Of a stretch of DNA of 64,000 nt, positions 38,263 through 46,211 are shown piece after piece. Both the position numbers and the translations under genes were made by a program. Where the stretch lies: the NCBI GenBank assembly GCA_964016105.1, contig CAXHEX010000025.1, positions 4,208 through 68,207 on the forward strand, in the 5' to 3' direction. Within the stretch, counting starts at the first letter, position 1. Each line of letters begins with the position of its first letter. Below the pieces are notes generated by a model. The model did not search any database. It had not been told where the DNA came from and saw only the letters and a program-made list of their open reading frames with translations. Source of the DNA: Ketobacter sp964016105 (GTDB lineage: Bacteria; Pseudomonadota; Gammaproteobacteria; Pseudomonadales; Ketobacteraceae).

Positions 38263-38784
38263 ATGAACCAATGGAACCACAACGACAATTTGGTGATAGG
38301 GGAATCCAGTGGCACCCTTCGTCTGGAGAGTTTAAGTGACTTCTGTAGTGCCATTGACATGATGGCGGTTCAATCCGCCAGATGTATTAAACTGTTTACC
38401 CAAGAACTCGACCACGAGCTATACGACCGCTCCGATTTGGTAGATGCCTTAATGAGTGCTCTTAAGCGAAAAAAAGACCAGCAACTTAGCATTCTTCTAA
38501 AAGAGGCCAACAGAGCCAGTAAGTTGGGGCATAGACTGGTAGAGCTACAAAAACGCATTCCCTCCAAGGTGGAAATCCGAAGTTTACCCGCGGAATACCA
38601 GGACATGTCCCATGAATATATGATTGTGGATGACATGGCCATGGTTAAGCGTTTTGCGGTGGGCTATATGCGCGGCCATTGCGAATTTCGCTCCGTACCG
38701 GACGCAGCGAAATACAGTCGCCAGTTTAACGATATCTGGCAGCGCAGCCTTCCCTGCCAGGAATTGCGGAGTGTGCACCTGTGA
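38263..38784 (+). CDS. Conserved uncharacterised protein (DUF7931-like)
   Basis: This is 173 residues from an ATG with AAGG 6 nt upstream. The layout resembles the phospholipase D/acetyltransferase-like regulatory proteins found beside the L16 hydroxylase in pseudomonads: a predicted helix pair, then QSARCIKLFTQELDHELYDR and a C-terminal SVPDAAKYSRQFNDIWQRS. No catalytic HKD pair is seen. Its stop overlaps the next start (GTGA), so the two are coupled. Family naming is from memory and tentative. Confidence 0.6.
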   Translation: MNQWNHNDNLVIGESSGTLRLESLSDFCSAIDMMAVQSARCIKLFTQELDHELYDRSDLVDALMSALKRKKDQQLSILLKEANRASKLGHRLVELQKRIPSKVEIRSLPAEYQDMSHEYMIVDDMAMVKRFAVGYMRGHCEFRSVPDAAKYSRQFNDIWQRSLPCQELRSVHL

Positions 38785-39602
38785 AACGGAATTACTGGCG
38801 AGCTCTATTCTTCTTATTGGTTTTTATTTCCATTTCATCCCCCCAGATCAGCCATGCCGACACAGCGAAAGCAGAGGTCTATGAAACCTACGTTGCCGCT
38901 AAAAAGCTGGTACCGGTGTTAGAACCACTTCTGGGGCCCAACGACAAAATAACGGCTTTTCGCAATAAGCTGTTCGTGAAAGCACCTGCTGCGGTTCAAG
39001 ATGAAATCTTGAGAGTGTTAATGGAGGTGGATCGCCCCCTCAAGAACATTCTAATTTCCCTACGCTATGGCCGAATAGACGAGATAGACCACCACCAGGA
39101 CCAGACACAAGGGTCCGTAAAAATATTCAGGGGCTCCAGCAACAAAGACAAGATTGATGTTCAAGTCGTAAGAAGGCATACCCTCATAAGCGACAACGAC
39201 ACGGCGGATCAAAGCATTCGGGTACTGGAGGGTGAACAAGGTATATTAGTGGTGGGCCAAGACTACCCGGTGGACCAGCTAATCTACCGGCTGCCATTCA
39301 AATCGGGGCTGCATACGGAATATCGAAGCGTGGGAGATCAGATTCAAGTGAGTGCCTTTGTGGTTAAGGATCAAATCCGCCTGGAAATCACCTCCAGCCA
39401 TCAATCCCGCAACAGATCCAATAAAAAGGAAATAGAGAAAACCCAAGCCAAATCAACCTTGGTCGTAGAACCGGGTCGCTGGATGCCTTTGGCCAGCAGC
39501 ACACAGGCACTGGAACGGTCTGATTCCAGAAACACCCGGTCAACTCGACAGATCAGTAAAAACAATGCCAGCCTGCTAATTCGGGCCCAAATCGTGGAAT
39601 AA
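38781..39602 (+). CDS. Exported protein with secretin N-domain-like repeat
   Basis: The GTG start overlaps the upstream stop. A signal peptide of about 28 residues ends near SHADTAKA. Residues about 35-80 (AAKKLVPVLEPLLGPNDKIT, then NKLFVKAPAAVQDEILRVL) look like the short N-domain shared by type II/III secretins and NolW. The secretin pore domain is absent. A basic linker follows, then a possible beta-rich tail. It could be a periplasmic scaffold or a pilotin-like helper. No secretion genes are adjacent, so the role is unknown. Confidence 0.6.
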   Translation: MKRNYWRALFFLLVFISISSPQISHADTAKAEVYETYVAAKKLVPVLEPLLGPNDKITAFRNKLFVKAPAAVQDEILRVLMEVDRPLKNILISLRYGRIDEIDHHQDQTQGSVKIFRGSSNKDKIDVQVVRRHTLISDNDTADQSIRVLEGEQGILVVGQDYPVDQLIYRLPFKSGLHTEYRSVGDQIQVSAFVVKDQIRLEITSSHQSRNRSNKKEIEKTQAKSTLVVEPGRWMPLASSTQALERSDSRNTRSTRQISKNNASLLIRAQIVE

Positions 39603-39760
39603 GACGCGAAATTCGAGGGTTTTGTCCATTCGACCAATGACTATCCAGTCTGGCCGGAAACCATTTGACAGCCTATGCTTGAGATTGCATCATCGGCCCC
39701 CCTTACACATTCCAACTATCGTTTTTGGCCAATCTGGCGCAGCATTTAGAGGCAAAAAAG

Positions 39761-41935
39761 ATGACAAAACGCACCCAAATCGGCGGTTTAGAGATCGCAA
39801 CCAACCTTTATGACTTAGTAGCCAATGAAATCGCACCGGGTACCGGAGTCGAGGCGGACCAATTTTGGGCGGAATTAGAGAAAATTCTTGAAGATTTAGC
39901 GCCAAAGAACAAAGCGTTACTGGAAAAGCGCGATCAGATCCAAGCGCAAATTGACCAATGGCACCGAGATAACGGGGCCGGAGAAATTGATCAGGCCAAA
40001 TACACAGCATTCCTGGAATCCATTGGCTACCTGCTACCAGAAGGCGATGACTTTGCAGTTAGCACCTCCAACGTAGACCCAGAGATTGCGGAAATTGCCG
40101 GTCCTCAGCTGGTGGTACCGGTTATGAACGCCCGCTATGCCTTAAACGCAGCCAACGCTCGCTGGGGCAGCCTGTATGATGCCCTTTACGGTACTGACGT
40201 GATCTCAGAAGAAGACGGTGCAGAAAAAGGCAAGGGCTACAACCCCGTCCGCGGTAACAAGGTTATCGCCTACGCTCGCGCTTTCCTGGATGAAGCGGCT
40301 CCTTTAGCCAACGGCAGCCATAAAGATTCAACCGGCTACTTCATCAAGAATAGTGATTTAGTCGTGAGCCTGAAAGACGGCTCTGAAACCCAACTGAGCC
40401 AGCCGGAAAAATTTGTCGGTTTCAAAGGTTCGGAACTGGAGCCTTCTTCCATTCTGCTGCAAAACAACAAACTGCATATCGAAATCCAAGTGAACGCCAA
40501 CGGTGCCATAGGTAAAGACGATGCCGCTGGCGTTAATGATGTCTGCCTGGAATCTGCCATCACCACCATCCAGGACTGTGAAGACTCCGTTGCCGCTGTG
40601 GATGCCGACGATAAGTGCGTGGTATACAGCAACTGGCTGGGCCTGATGAAGGGTAATCTTGAAGAAACCTTCAGCAAGGGTGGCAGCCAACTGACTCGCG
40701 TTATGAATCCTGATCGCGTGTTCACTGGCAAAGACGGCAGCGAACTGACATTGCCGGGGCGTTCCATGCTGTTGGTAAGAAACGTAGGCCATCTGATGAC
40801 CATAGATGCGGTTCTTTACAAAGGCGAAGAAATACCCGAAGGCATTCTGGACGGTATGGTAACGTCATTAATTGCCAAGCATGACCTGTTATCAAATGGT
40901 CCATTCAATAATTCACGGCAAGGCAGCGTGTATATTGTTAAGCCCAAAATGCACGGGCCAGAAGAAGTGCAATTTGCTGTGGAGTTGTTTGGTCGAATAG
41001 AACAGGCTCTGGGCCTGGAAGCCAACACCCTAAAAATCGGTATCATGGACGAAGAGCGTCGCACCACCGTAAATTTGAAAGCCTGTATACGCGAAGCCCG
41101 TGAGCGTGTGATCTTTATCAACACTGGCTTCCTGGATCGTACCGGTGACGAAATCCATACCTCCATGGAAGCGGGCCCCATCATCCGCAAAACCGAAATG
41201 AAGCAACAACCATGGATTAACGCCTACGAAGATTGGAACGTAGACATCGGCTTGGAATGTGGACTCAAAGGCCGCGCTCAAATCGGTAAGGGCATGTGGG
41301 CCATGCCAGACGAAATGGCTGCTATGATGGACGCTAAAATTGGTCACCCACAAGCCGGCGCCAGCTGTGCCTGGGTTCCCTCTCCCACAGCGGCTACATT
41401 GCACGTTATGCACTACCACAAAGTCAACGTGGCGGAGAAGCAAGAACAATTGGCGAGTCGTGAACGCGCATCACTGAACGATATTCTCACCGTGCCCTTG
41501 TTGCCACAATCTGCAAACCTGTCTCCAGAAGAAATCCAAAAGGAACTGGACAACAATGCCCAGGGTATTTTGGGCTACGTGGTGCGCTGGATTGATCAAG
41601 GTGTTGGCTGTTCCAAAGTACCCGACATAAACGATGTGGGCTTGATGGAAGACAGGGCCACCCTGCGCATCTCAAGCCAGCATATTGCTAACTGGCTGCG
41701 CCACGGCATCTGTAGTGAAGAACAAGTAATGGAAACCATGCGCCGCATGGCCGCCGTTGTGGATCGACAAAACGCCGGAGACGCCTCCTACCGCAACATG
41801 GCTCCGGACTTTGACGGAGTGGCTTTTCAGGCTGCCGGTGAATTGGTGATCGAAGGTTGCAAGCAACCAAGCGGTTACACTGAACCAGTCTTGCACCGCC
41901 GACGTCGTGAGGCGAAAGCCAAGTATGGAAATTAG
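39761..41935 (+). CDS. glcB: Malate synthase G
   Basis: This glyoxylate-cycle enzyme condenses acetyl-CoA and glyoxylate to malate. The 724-residue monomeric form G is identified by the inserted domain and motifs KMHGPEEVQFAVELFGRIE, INTGFLDRTGDEIHTSMEAG, GKGMWAMPDEMAAMM and HPQAGASCAWVPSPTAATLH. The ATG at 39761 follows GAGG by 8 nt; the 12 upstream codons are unlikely. It is monocistronic with its own terminator. It implies growth on acetate, fatty acids or alkanes through two-carbon units. Confidence 0.97.
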   Translation: MTKRTQIGGLEIATNLYDLVANEIAPGTGVEADQFWAELEKILEDLAPKNKALLEKRDQIQAQIDQWHRDNGAGEIDQAKYTAFLESIGYLLPEGDDFAVSTSNVDPEIAEIAGPQLVVPVMNARYALNAANARWGSLYDALYGTDVISEEDGAEKGKGYNPVRGNKVIAYARAFLDEAAPLANGSHKDSTGYFIKNSDLVVSLKDGSETQLSQPEKFVGFKGSELEPSSILLQNNKLHIEIQVNANGAIGKDDAAGVNDVCLESAITTIQDCEDSVAAVDADDKCVVYSNWLGLMKGNLEETFSKGGSQLTRVMNPDRVFTGKDGSELTLPGRSMLLVRNVGHLMTIDAVLYKGEEIPEGILDGMVTSLIAKHDLLSNGPFNNSRQGSVYIVKPKMHGPEEVQFAVELFGRIEQALGLEANTLKIGIMDEERRTTVNLKACIREARERVIFINTGFLDRTGDEIHTSMEAGPIIRKTEMKQQPWINAYEDWNVDIGLECGLKGRAQIGKGMWAMPDEMAAMMDAKIGHPQAGASCAWVPSPTAATLHVMHYHKVNVAEKQEQLASRERASLNDILTVPLLPQSANLSPEEIQKELDNNAQGILGYVVRWIDQGVGCSKVPDINDVGLMEDRATLRISSQHIANWLRHGICSEEQVMETMRRMAAVVDRQNAGDASYRNMAPDFDGVAFQAAGELVIEGCKQPSGYTEPVLHRRRREAKAKYGN

Positions 41936-41975
41936 AAGAGTACGGTAATTAAATAGAACTCGTTTCTGTTAAAAC

Positions 41976-42001
41976 AAAAGCCAGCATCAAGCTGGCTTTT
42001 T
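41976..42001. terminator. Intrinsic terminator after glcB, shared with the methyltransferase gene
   Basis: Arms AAAAGCCAGC and GCTGGCTTTTT around ATCAA form a hairpin with a T-run on the plus side and an A-run giving T's on the minus side. It ends 5 nt before the convergent methyltransferase stop. Confidence 0.9.
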
Positions 42002-42006
42002 GCTAT

Positions 42007-42867
42007 CTAGTTGTATGGTTTTTCTCCATATACTTTAATGCTGGAAACTTTCTCTGCAGTCGCTCGTGCCGCGGCTCCCAGCAAAGGTTTCAAGCAGTGA
42101 CTCAATACTTGGGCACCATCACCCTTACTTATTGCCTGCGCCAATGTGGAGTTAATATTTAACTCGTCTTTCAATAAAGACATTATCATAGCCTTGTCGT
42201 AAACCAGCTCACCTTGCAACGACACGGCATTTAAACCTGAACGAGCTATGGTTGCCAAATAGGTCTCGCGATCAAGGGCCTTAGCAGAAGCAGGACTCTT
42301 AAGCCTGGCTAGAGAGGTCAGCCAATAAGGTAATGTTTCTGTCACCAAATCCGTGATCAACATTTTACCCCCGGGTTTTAACACTCGACACACCTCGGCA
42401 AACACCTGCTCTTTATCCGGTGACAGGCTCACTACACAATTAGAAATAACCCAGTCAACCGAGTTACTCTCCACCGGCAAGGACTCAATTATTCCTTTTC
42501 GGATCTCTGCGACAGAACCCAAGCCCGCCTCGTTGATATTTTGGCGCGCTTTATCAATCATTGCCCCTGTCATATCAACGCCGATTACTTTCCCTTTCAC
42601 ACCTACCTTACGGGCAGCTAGAATCACATCCATACCAGCACCACTACCCAAGTCTAAAACCGTATCACCGGGCTTTATGGAAGATAGCGACAACGGGTTA
42701 GCGCAACCAAAGCTGCTATTTTGTGCGCCTGCAGGTATAAATTCCAACTCTTCATTTGTGTAACCGAATTCCTGCTCAAATCTGTGAGCACAAGAACCAC
42801 CAGAGTTTTCAAGCTTATCTTTGTATTCTTGCTCCACCGATTTTCTTAACATATGATCTTTGTTCAT
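42007..42867 (-). CDS. ArsM-like SAM-dependent methyltransferase lacking one expected cysteine
   Basis: This class I methyltransferase has motif I DTVLDLGSGAGMDVILAA. It resembles arsenite methyltransferases: FGCANPLSLSSIKPG aligns with their GCGNP region (Cys55) and ISNCVVSLSPDKEQVFAEV with the NCV-NLSPDK region (Cys144). The third cysteine of the canonical triad, normally just before the GAL segment, is replaced in the RLKSPASAKALDRETYL stretch; Cys26, Cys160 and Cys258 are extra. Arsenic may therefore not be the substrate, or binding differs. A strong AAGGAG ribosome site precedes the ATG. It lies downstream of an ArsR repressor gene and a putative operator. Confidence 0.75.
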   Translation of the reverse strand: MNKDHMLRKSVEQEYKDKLENSGGSCAHRFEQEFGYTNEELEFIPAGAQNSSFGCANPLSLSSIKPGDTVLDLGSGAGMDVILAARKVGVKGKVIGVDMTGAMIDKARQNINEAGLGSVAEIRKGIIESLPVESNSVDWVISNCVVSLSPDKEQVFAEVCRVLKPGGKMLITDLVTETLPYWLTSLARLKSPASAKALDRETYLATIARSGLNAVSLQGELVYDKAMIMSLLKDELNINSTLAQAISKGDGAQVLSHCLKPLLGAAARATAEKVSSIKVYGEKPYN

Positions 42868-42988
42868 ATCTCAATCTCCTTTTGTATAGCTTGCTAGAAA
42901 CGTCATTTCTTCACCCATGAATAGTTTGGTGAGCTCTCGATGAAAACAGCTTATTCACCTTCTTCTTAGAGCCATTTATTTGCTTTTT

Positions 42989-43002
42989 TGCACAATTATG
43001 CA
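42989..43002. promoter_or_regulatory. Putative ArsR operator 1 (TGCA-N6-TGCA)
   Basis: TGCA CAATTA TGCA lies 122 nt upstream of the methyltransferase ATG and next to a TATAAA box on the minus strand. The same two TGCA blocks with 6-nt spacing recur at 43400 and 45393. Confidence 0.5.
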
Positions 43003-43032
43003 TTTTTATAGTAAAAATAATCGTTAACAACA

Positions 43033-43356
43033 CTAGCCTGATGATGATGGAACCACACAGCAGCTCTCTAAAGCATCTGCACACTGTCTCAGGCAATTCA
43101 CTAAGGAAGATGTGTTGATAGTGTAATACACCTCCCTCCCCTGCTTCTTGGACTGAACAATTCCAGCCAGTTTTAGTTGATTCAAATGCCTGGAAACCAC
43201 CGACATATCCACGGTGCAAGCTTCAGCCACCTTTGACACAGTGCAGGGAGCACATGCTGTGGCCAATATTATCAATACCTGTATGCGTGAGGGGTCAGAC
43301 AATGCTTTAAAAAAGTCTGTACCCAGTTCACTTAAAACGGTTTCTAACTCAGACAT
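43033..43356 (-). CDS. ArsR/SmtB-family metal(loid)-responsive repressor
   Basis: This 107-residue winged-helix repressor has an HTH in PCTVSKVAEACTVDMSVVSR and a wing near GREVYYTI. It is rich in cysteine: Cys35, Cys38, Cys47, Cys88, Cys92 and a vicinal pair Cys99-Cys100 in the C-terminal helix. The usual ELCVCDL loop of plasmid ArsR is absent; a vicinal C-terminal pair binds As(III) in some other ArsR proteins. It lies between the radical SAM gene and the methyltransferase gene, and probably autoregulates through the TGCA-N6-TGCA site at 43400. Confidence 0.87.
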   Translation of the reverse strand: MSELETVLSELGTDFFKALSDPSRIQVLIILATACAPCTVSKVAEACTVDMSVVSRHLNQLKLAGIVQSKKQGREVYYTINTSSLVNCLRQCADALESCCVVPSSSG

Positions 43357-43357
43357 A

Positions 43358-43387
43358 TCTAGACCTGTTGCCTAATGCAGGTCTAGA
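43358..43387. promoter_or_regulatory. Perfect 10-bp inverted repeat over the arsR-type leader
   Basis: Arms TCTAGACCTG (43358-43367) and CAGGTCTAGA (43378-43387) with a 10-nt loop end one base before the repressor ATG. The only ribosome site (AGG) is inside the ATG-proximal arm, so the RNA hairpin could hide it. It might instead be a second protein-binding site. Confidence 0.6.
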
Positions 43388-43399
43388 ATGACACACATT

Positions 43400-43413
43400 T
43401 GCACATTTATGCA
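43400..43413. promoter_or_regulatory. Putative ArsR operator 2 (TGCA-N6-TGCA)
   Basis: TGCA CATTTA TGCA, flanked by T and A so that the palindrome extends to TTGCA/TGCAA, lies 44 nt upstream of the repressor start and 37 nt after the radical SAM stop. It is the best-placed copy for autoregulation. Confidence 0.55.
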
Positions 43414-43450
43414 ATCTTTTCTGTCTTGTTTTTGAATTACATGAAAACGA

Positions 43451-44959
43451 CTACAACACACCCTCAAATATATCCGCCGGCCTGGTTAACTGTTTTTTAT
43501 TGATCGCACTCACTACACCCAGTAAACGCTGGGTTGCTCTAAAATAGGACCACGAGGTTGTGTTTAACTTTCTATGGTAGATTTTCTTTTCCTGGTCATC
43601 TGGAGCGCTGGCAATAATATCAGGATAACGAGAGGGCTTTTCCTCATATCGGCGTTGAAAAGTAGTCCCTATCATGATCAGAAAACGACTCAGACTCACT
43701 CTTTCAATCACATCCATATGATCGCTGAGAAATTGGGCAGAAGCTTCTACGTCTTCCGCAGTTTCACCGGGTGCTCCATGAATCATAGTCACCCTCATAC
43801 TAATGCCTGCGTTAGCTGCATCGCGAAGAAATCGAGAAGTAACTTCTATATTTGTGCCCTTGGAAAAATTATCCAGAACACGCTGACTTCCCGACTCCAG
43901 ACCCGTGGTAAGCCTTAAGCAACCCGCTTTTCTGGCTCGAACTAAAGTATCGTAGCTGAGCCCGTTATCTTCTTCTAACCCTACATGAACCGAGCCCACC
44001 CACTGCGGGTTCGGAACCACCGCTTCTATTTCATTGACGATTTTGTACCAGACGTCCAAATTAGAGTTGAGTTTAATATCTGCAAAAGCAAAAAGCGATG
44101 TATCAAACCGCTCACTTTGATATTGAAGTTCAGACAATACGTTCTCAGGAGATCGTGACCGGAAAGTACGGCCGGAAGTGCTTGTCACATCAGAACAAAA
44201 ATTACAGGCACCCCAACCACACCCTCTGCCTGTCATGATTGGAATTATTTTTCTTGGGTATTTTTGCCAAGGAAAGTCGGAGTAATCAGGGAATGGCACT
44301 TCATCAAGCCGTGTTAATGGTGCCCTGATTCCGGCACCGCTCCCGTCGGGTAGATAAACACCGGGATAGGACGAAATATCTTCTTTTTCCACAACTGCCG
44401 AAACCAAGCCAGCAATTTCCAACTCTACCTCGCCAACGATGAGTGCAGTTAAACCCGGTATTTTGCGCCAGCTATCAATAATCGACGGTTGAGTCATATA
44501 GCTGCCGCCAATGATTAACGGAACCTTATGGGTCTTGCATATTTTTCCAATTTTTTCGCTGGTGTTAAAATACATAAGATAAGACGATACCAATACGACA
44601 TCAAAATCGTCTAAGTTTACCTGCTCAAATACGTCAACAATTTCCTGCTGTTTTTGTACTGACCATTTTATAAATTTAGTTCTAAACCAACGCCTGACCA
44701 CCTCGATCATCACAAATGGTAACTGCGTCAACGCATAGTTAATTCTTCTACTCCAATCCACTAGAGCTGTTTCTTCAGGCTCGCGAAATATACCGTCAAT
44801 ACCATAAGCGAGAGGAGATAAAACCGTCACAGACATACCGCTATCTCTTAAAGAAGAGGCGATGTATCCAACTGCCATGGTAGGGTGGAGTGAAAAGTTA
44901 TTCAGATCGACAAAGAGTACTCGATAAGGTCTGTTGTTAGAAAAATGAATCCTTTTCAT
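43451..44959 (-). CDS. Cobalamin-binding radical SAM enzyme of unknown substrate
   Basis: The N-terminal Rossmann-type B12-binding domain (about residues 13-180) has MAVGYIASSLRDSGMSVTVL and VVLVSSYLMYFNTSEKIGKI. The radical SAM core begins near residue 245 with RGCGWGACNFCSD. The three Fe-S cysteines are spaced CX4CX2C instead of CX3CX2C, a variant seen in some B12-dependent members. A class B-like relative would methylate or rearrange an unactivated carbon. The B12 domain lacks an obvious DxHxxG lower-ligand motif. It is 502 residues with AGGAAG before the ATG. The repressor and methyltransferase follow on the same strand. Confidence 0.82.
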   Translation of the reverse strand: MKRIHFSNNRPYRVLFVDLNNFSLHPTMAVGYIASSLRDSGMSVTVLSPLAYGIDGIFREPEETALVDWSRRINYALTQLPFVMIEVVRRWFRTKFIKWSVQKQQEIVDVFEQVNLDDFDVVLVSSYLMYFNTSEKIGKICKTHKVPLIIGGSYMTQPSIIDSWRKIPGLTALIVGEVELEIAGLVSAVVEKEDISSYPGVYLPDGSGAGIRAPLTRLDEVPFPDYSDFPWQKYPRKIIPIMTGRGCGWGACNFCSDVTSTSGRTFRSRSPENVLSELQYQSERFDTSLFAFADIKLNSNLDVWYKIVNEIEAVVPNPQWVGSVHVGLEEDNGLSYDTLVRARKAGCLRLTTGLESGSQRVLDNFSKGTNIEVTSRFLRDAANAGISMRVTMIHGAPGETAEDVEASAQFLSDHMDVIERVSLSRFLIMIGTTFQRRYEEKPSRYPDIIASAPDDQEKKIYHRKLNTTSWSYFRATQRLLGVVSAINKKQLTRPADIFEGVL

Positions 44960-45392
44960 AATTTAACTTCCTATGTTGCGAATGCTGAAAGATCCGTAGG
45001 GCGGCTTCAATTAAAATTTGATCTACCCTATTCAAAACAACAAATATTTCAGCAACAAATTCAATCTACCAACTTGGCGGCTGATTCAACATAAGCAAGA
45101 TTAGACACCCTGTTTTCAATAGCTTGACTAGGACACCATCCCATTGTCGTCAGCTTATCGCCCCGAGGTTGATCATTAATAGATTAAAAGTTTTTACTAA
45201 TTACAAGCAATTTAAATATGTCACACAATCGCAGCGCCCCACGCGGCTGCCAACTGCTATCGTTTAACATTATCACAGGCAGAATGACTGGCGCTAGTGG
45301 TTTTAGCAACTTGTAAATGAGAAAAATGGGAAGTGTTATACCGAATAATTCGCAACTATTACTAAACCAGCGCGGTTTCCAGCTCCAACATT
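44960..45392. other. 433-nt region upstream of the radical SAM gene with no supported gene
   Basis: The stretch is A+T-rich and has no frame with a ribosome site and family resemblance. It separates the TGCA-N6-TGCA site at 45393 from the gene it might control, so either the leader is long or a second promoter exists nearer the gene. A short minus-strand frame here (part of 45336-45527) overlaps marC and is not convincing. Confidence 0.5.
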
Positions 45393-45406
45393 TGCATACT
45401 TATGCA
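45393..45406. promoter_or_regulatory. Putative ArsR operator 3 (TGCA-N6-TGCA)
   Basis: TGCA TACTTA TGCA lies between the marC stop and the radical SAM gene, about 430 nt upstream of the latter. It has the same half-sites and spacing as the copies at 42989 and 43400. Confidence 0.45.
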
Positions 45407-45483
45407 TTTTTTTGGAATTAAATCCAGGCGAGAAAATTGTCTCTGTAAACAAGAGTCGAATGGAGTTTGTTAAGCGATTGGTT

Positions 45484-46116
45484 TCAGGGTGTTGTGACAC
45501 CAAGTCCAAAATAGAGTTGAATGCCATTTAAAACCGAATTCACGGCAACTGCTGCCAGGATCAAACCCATCACCCGGCTCACAACACTGGCGCCGGCTTC
45601 TCCAATAATTTTCATAATCCGTGTCGCCAGCAGCATCGCCACAAGAGTAATGGCCAACACAACTAATATAACTAACGTGGTAAAAAACTGATGTATCCAG
45701 GAAAAGCGATGATTATCTGTGAGCAGAACTGCCGCCGTCATCGCCCCCGGCGACGCGATAGAGGGAATCGCCAGCGGGAAGACTGCGCTTTGCATACCTC
45801 GCTGCACCATGTGGAGTTCTTCTTCCGGTTTACTCTCACCAAAAATCATGGTCAACGCAAACAGAAATAAAACTAAGCCACCCGCGATTTGAAACGCCTC
45901 AAGGGGGATTCCCATGGCATCCAATAAAAATTCACCAGCGACCACAAAAAACAATAGAACACAACCGGCTACCGTGATGGCCTTGTAAGCTAGCTGTCGC
46001 GGATTCACTCCTCCATGCAAACTAGCGGCTATGGCGATAAATACAGGAATGGTTCCGATAGGATCGATAACAGACCAAAGCAGAACAAATTGTTTGAAAA
46101 AATCAGCGACAGGCAT
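45484..46116 (-). CDS. MarC-family integral membrane protein
   Basis: This 210-residue protein with about six membrane helices shows family features LLWSVIDPIGTIPVFIAIAA, AFQIAGGLVLFLFALTMIFG and FPLAIPSIASPGAMTAAVLL. MarC proteins have no established transport substrate, and the old link to multidrug resistance is not supported. It is on the same strand as the radical SAM gene but a 524-nt gap separates them. Upstream lies a LysR-type gene in the same direction after 95 nt. Confidence 0.9.
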   Translation of the reverse strand: MPVADFFKQFVLLWSVIDPIGTIPVFIAIAASLHGGVNPRQLAYKAITVAGCVLLFFVVAGEFLLDAMGIPLEAFQIAGGLVLFLFALTMIFGESKPEEELHMVQRGMQSAVFPLAIPSIASPGAMTAAVLLTDNHRFSWIHQFFTTLVILVVLAITLVAMLLATRIMKIIGEAGASVVSRVMGLILAAVAVNSVLNGIQLYFGLGVTTP

Positions 46117-46211
46117 TTAAAAAAAGGCCCTCTTGTAAGCCGTAGTGATTTAGCCGCGCCCAACCTGAATCAGGCGGCAGGAGATTGTGACACCAGCGAG
46201 AACCACTGTCA

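Noticed and set aside
42007..42867. UbiE/Coq5 menaquinone methyltransferase
   Set aside because: The GCANP-like segment and NCV-SLSPDK segment point to the ArsM group, as does the neighbouring ArsR gene.
45336..45527. 63-codon minus-strand frame at the marC 3' end
   Set aside because: It lies out of frame over the end of a clear marC gene and has no recognisable features; treated as a shadow.
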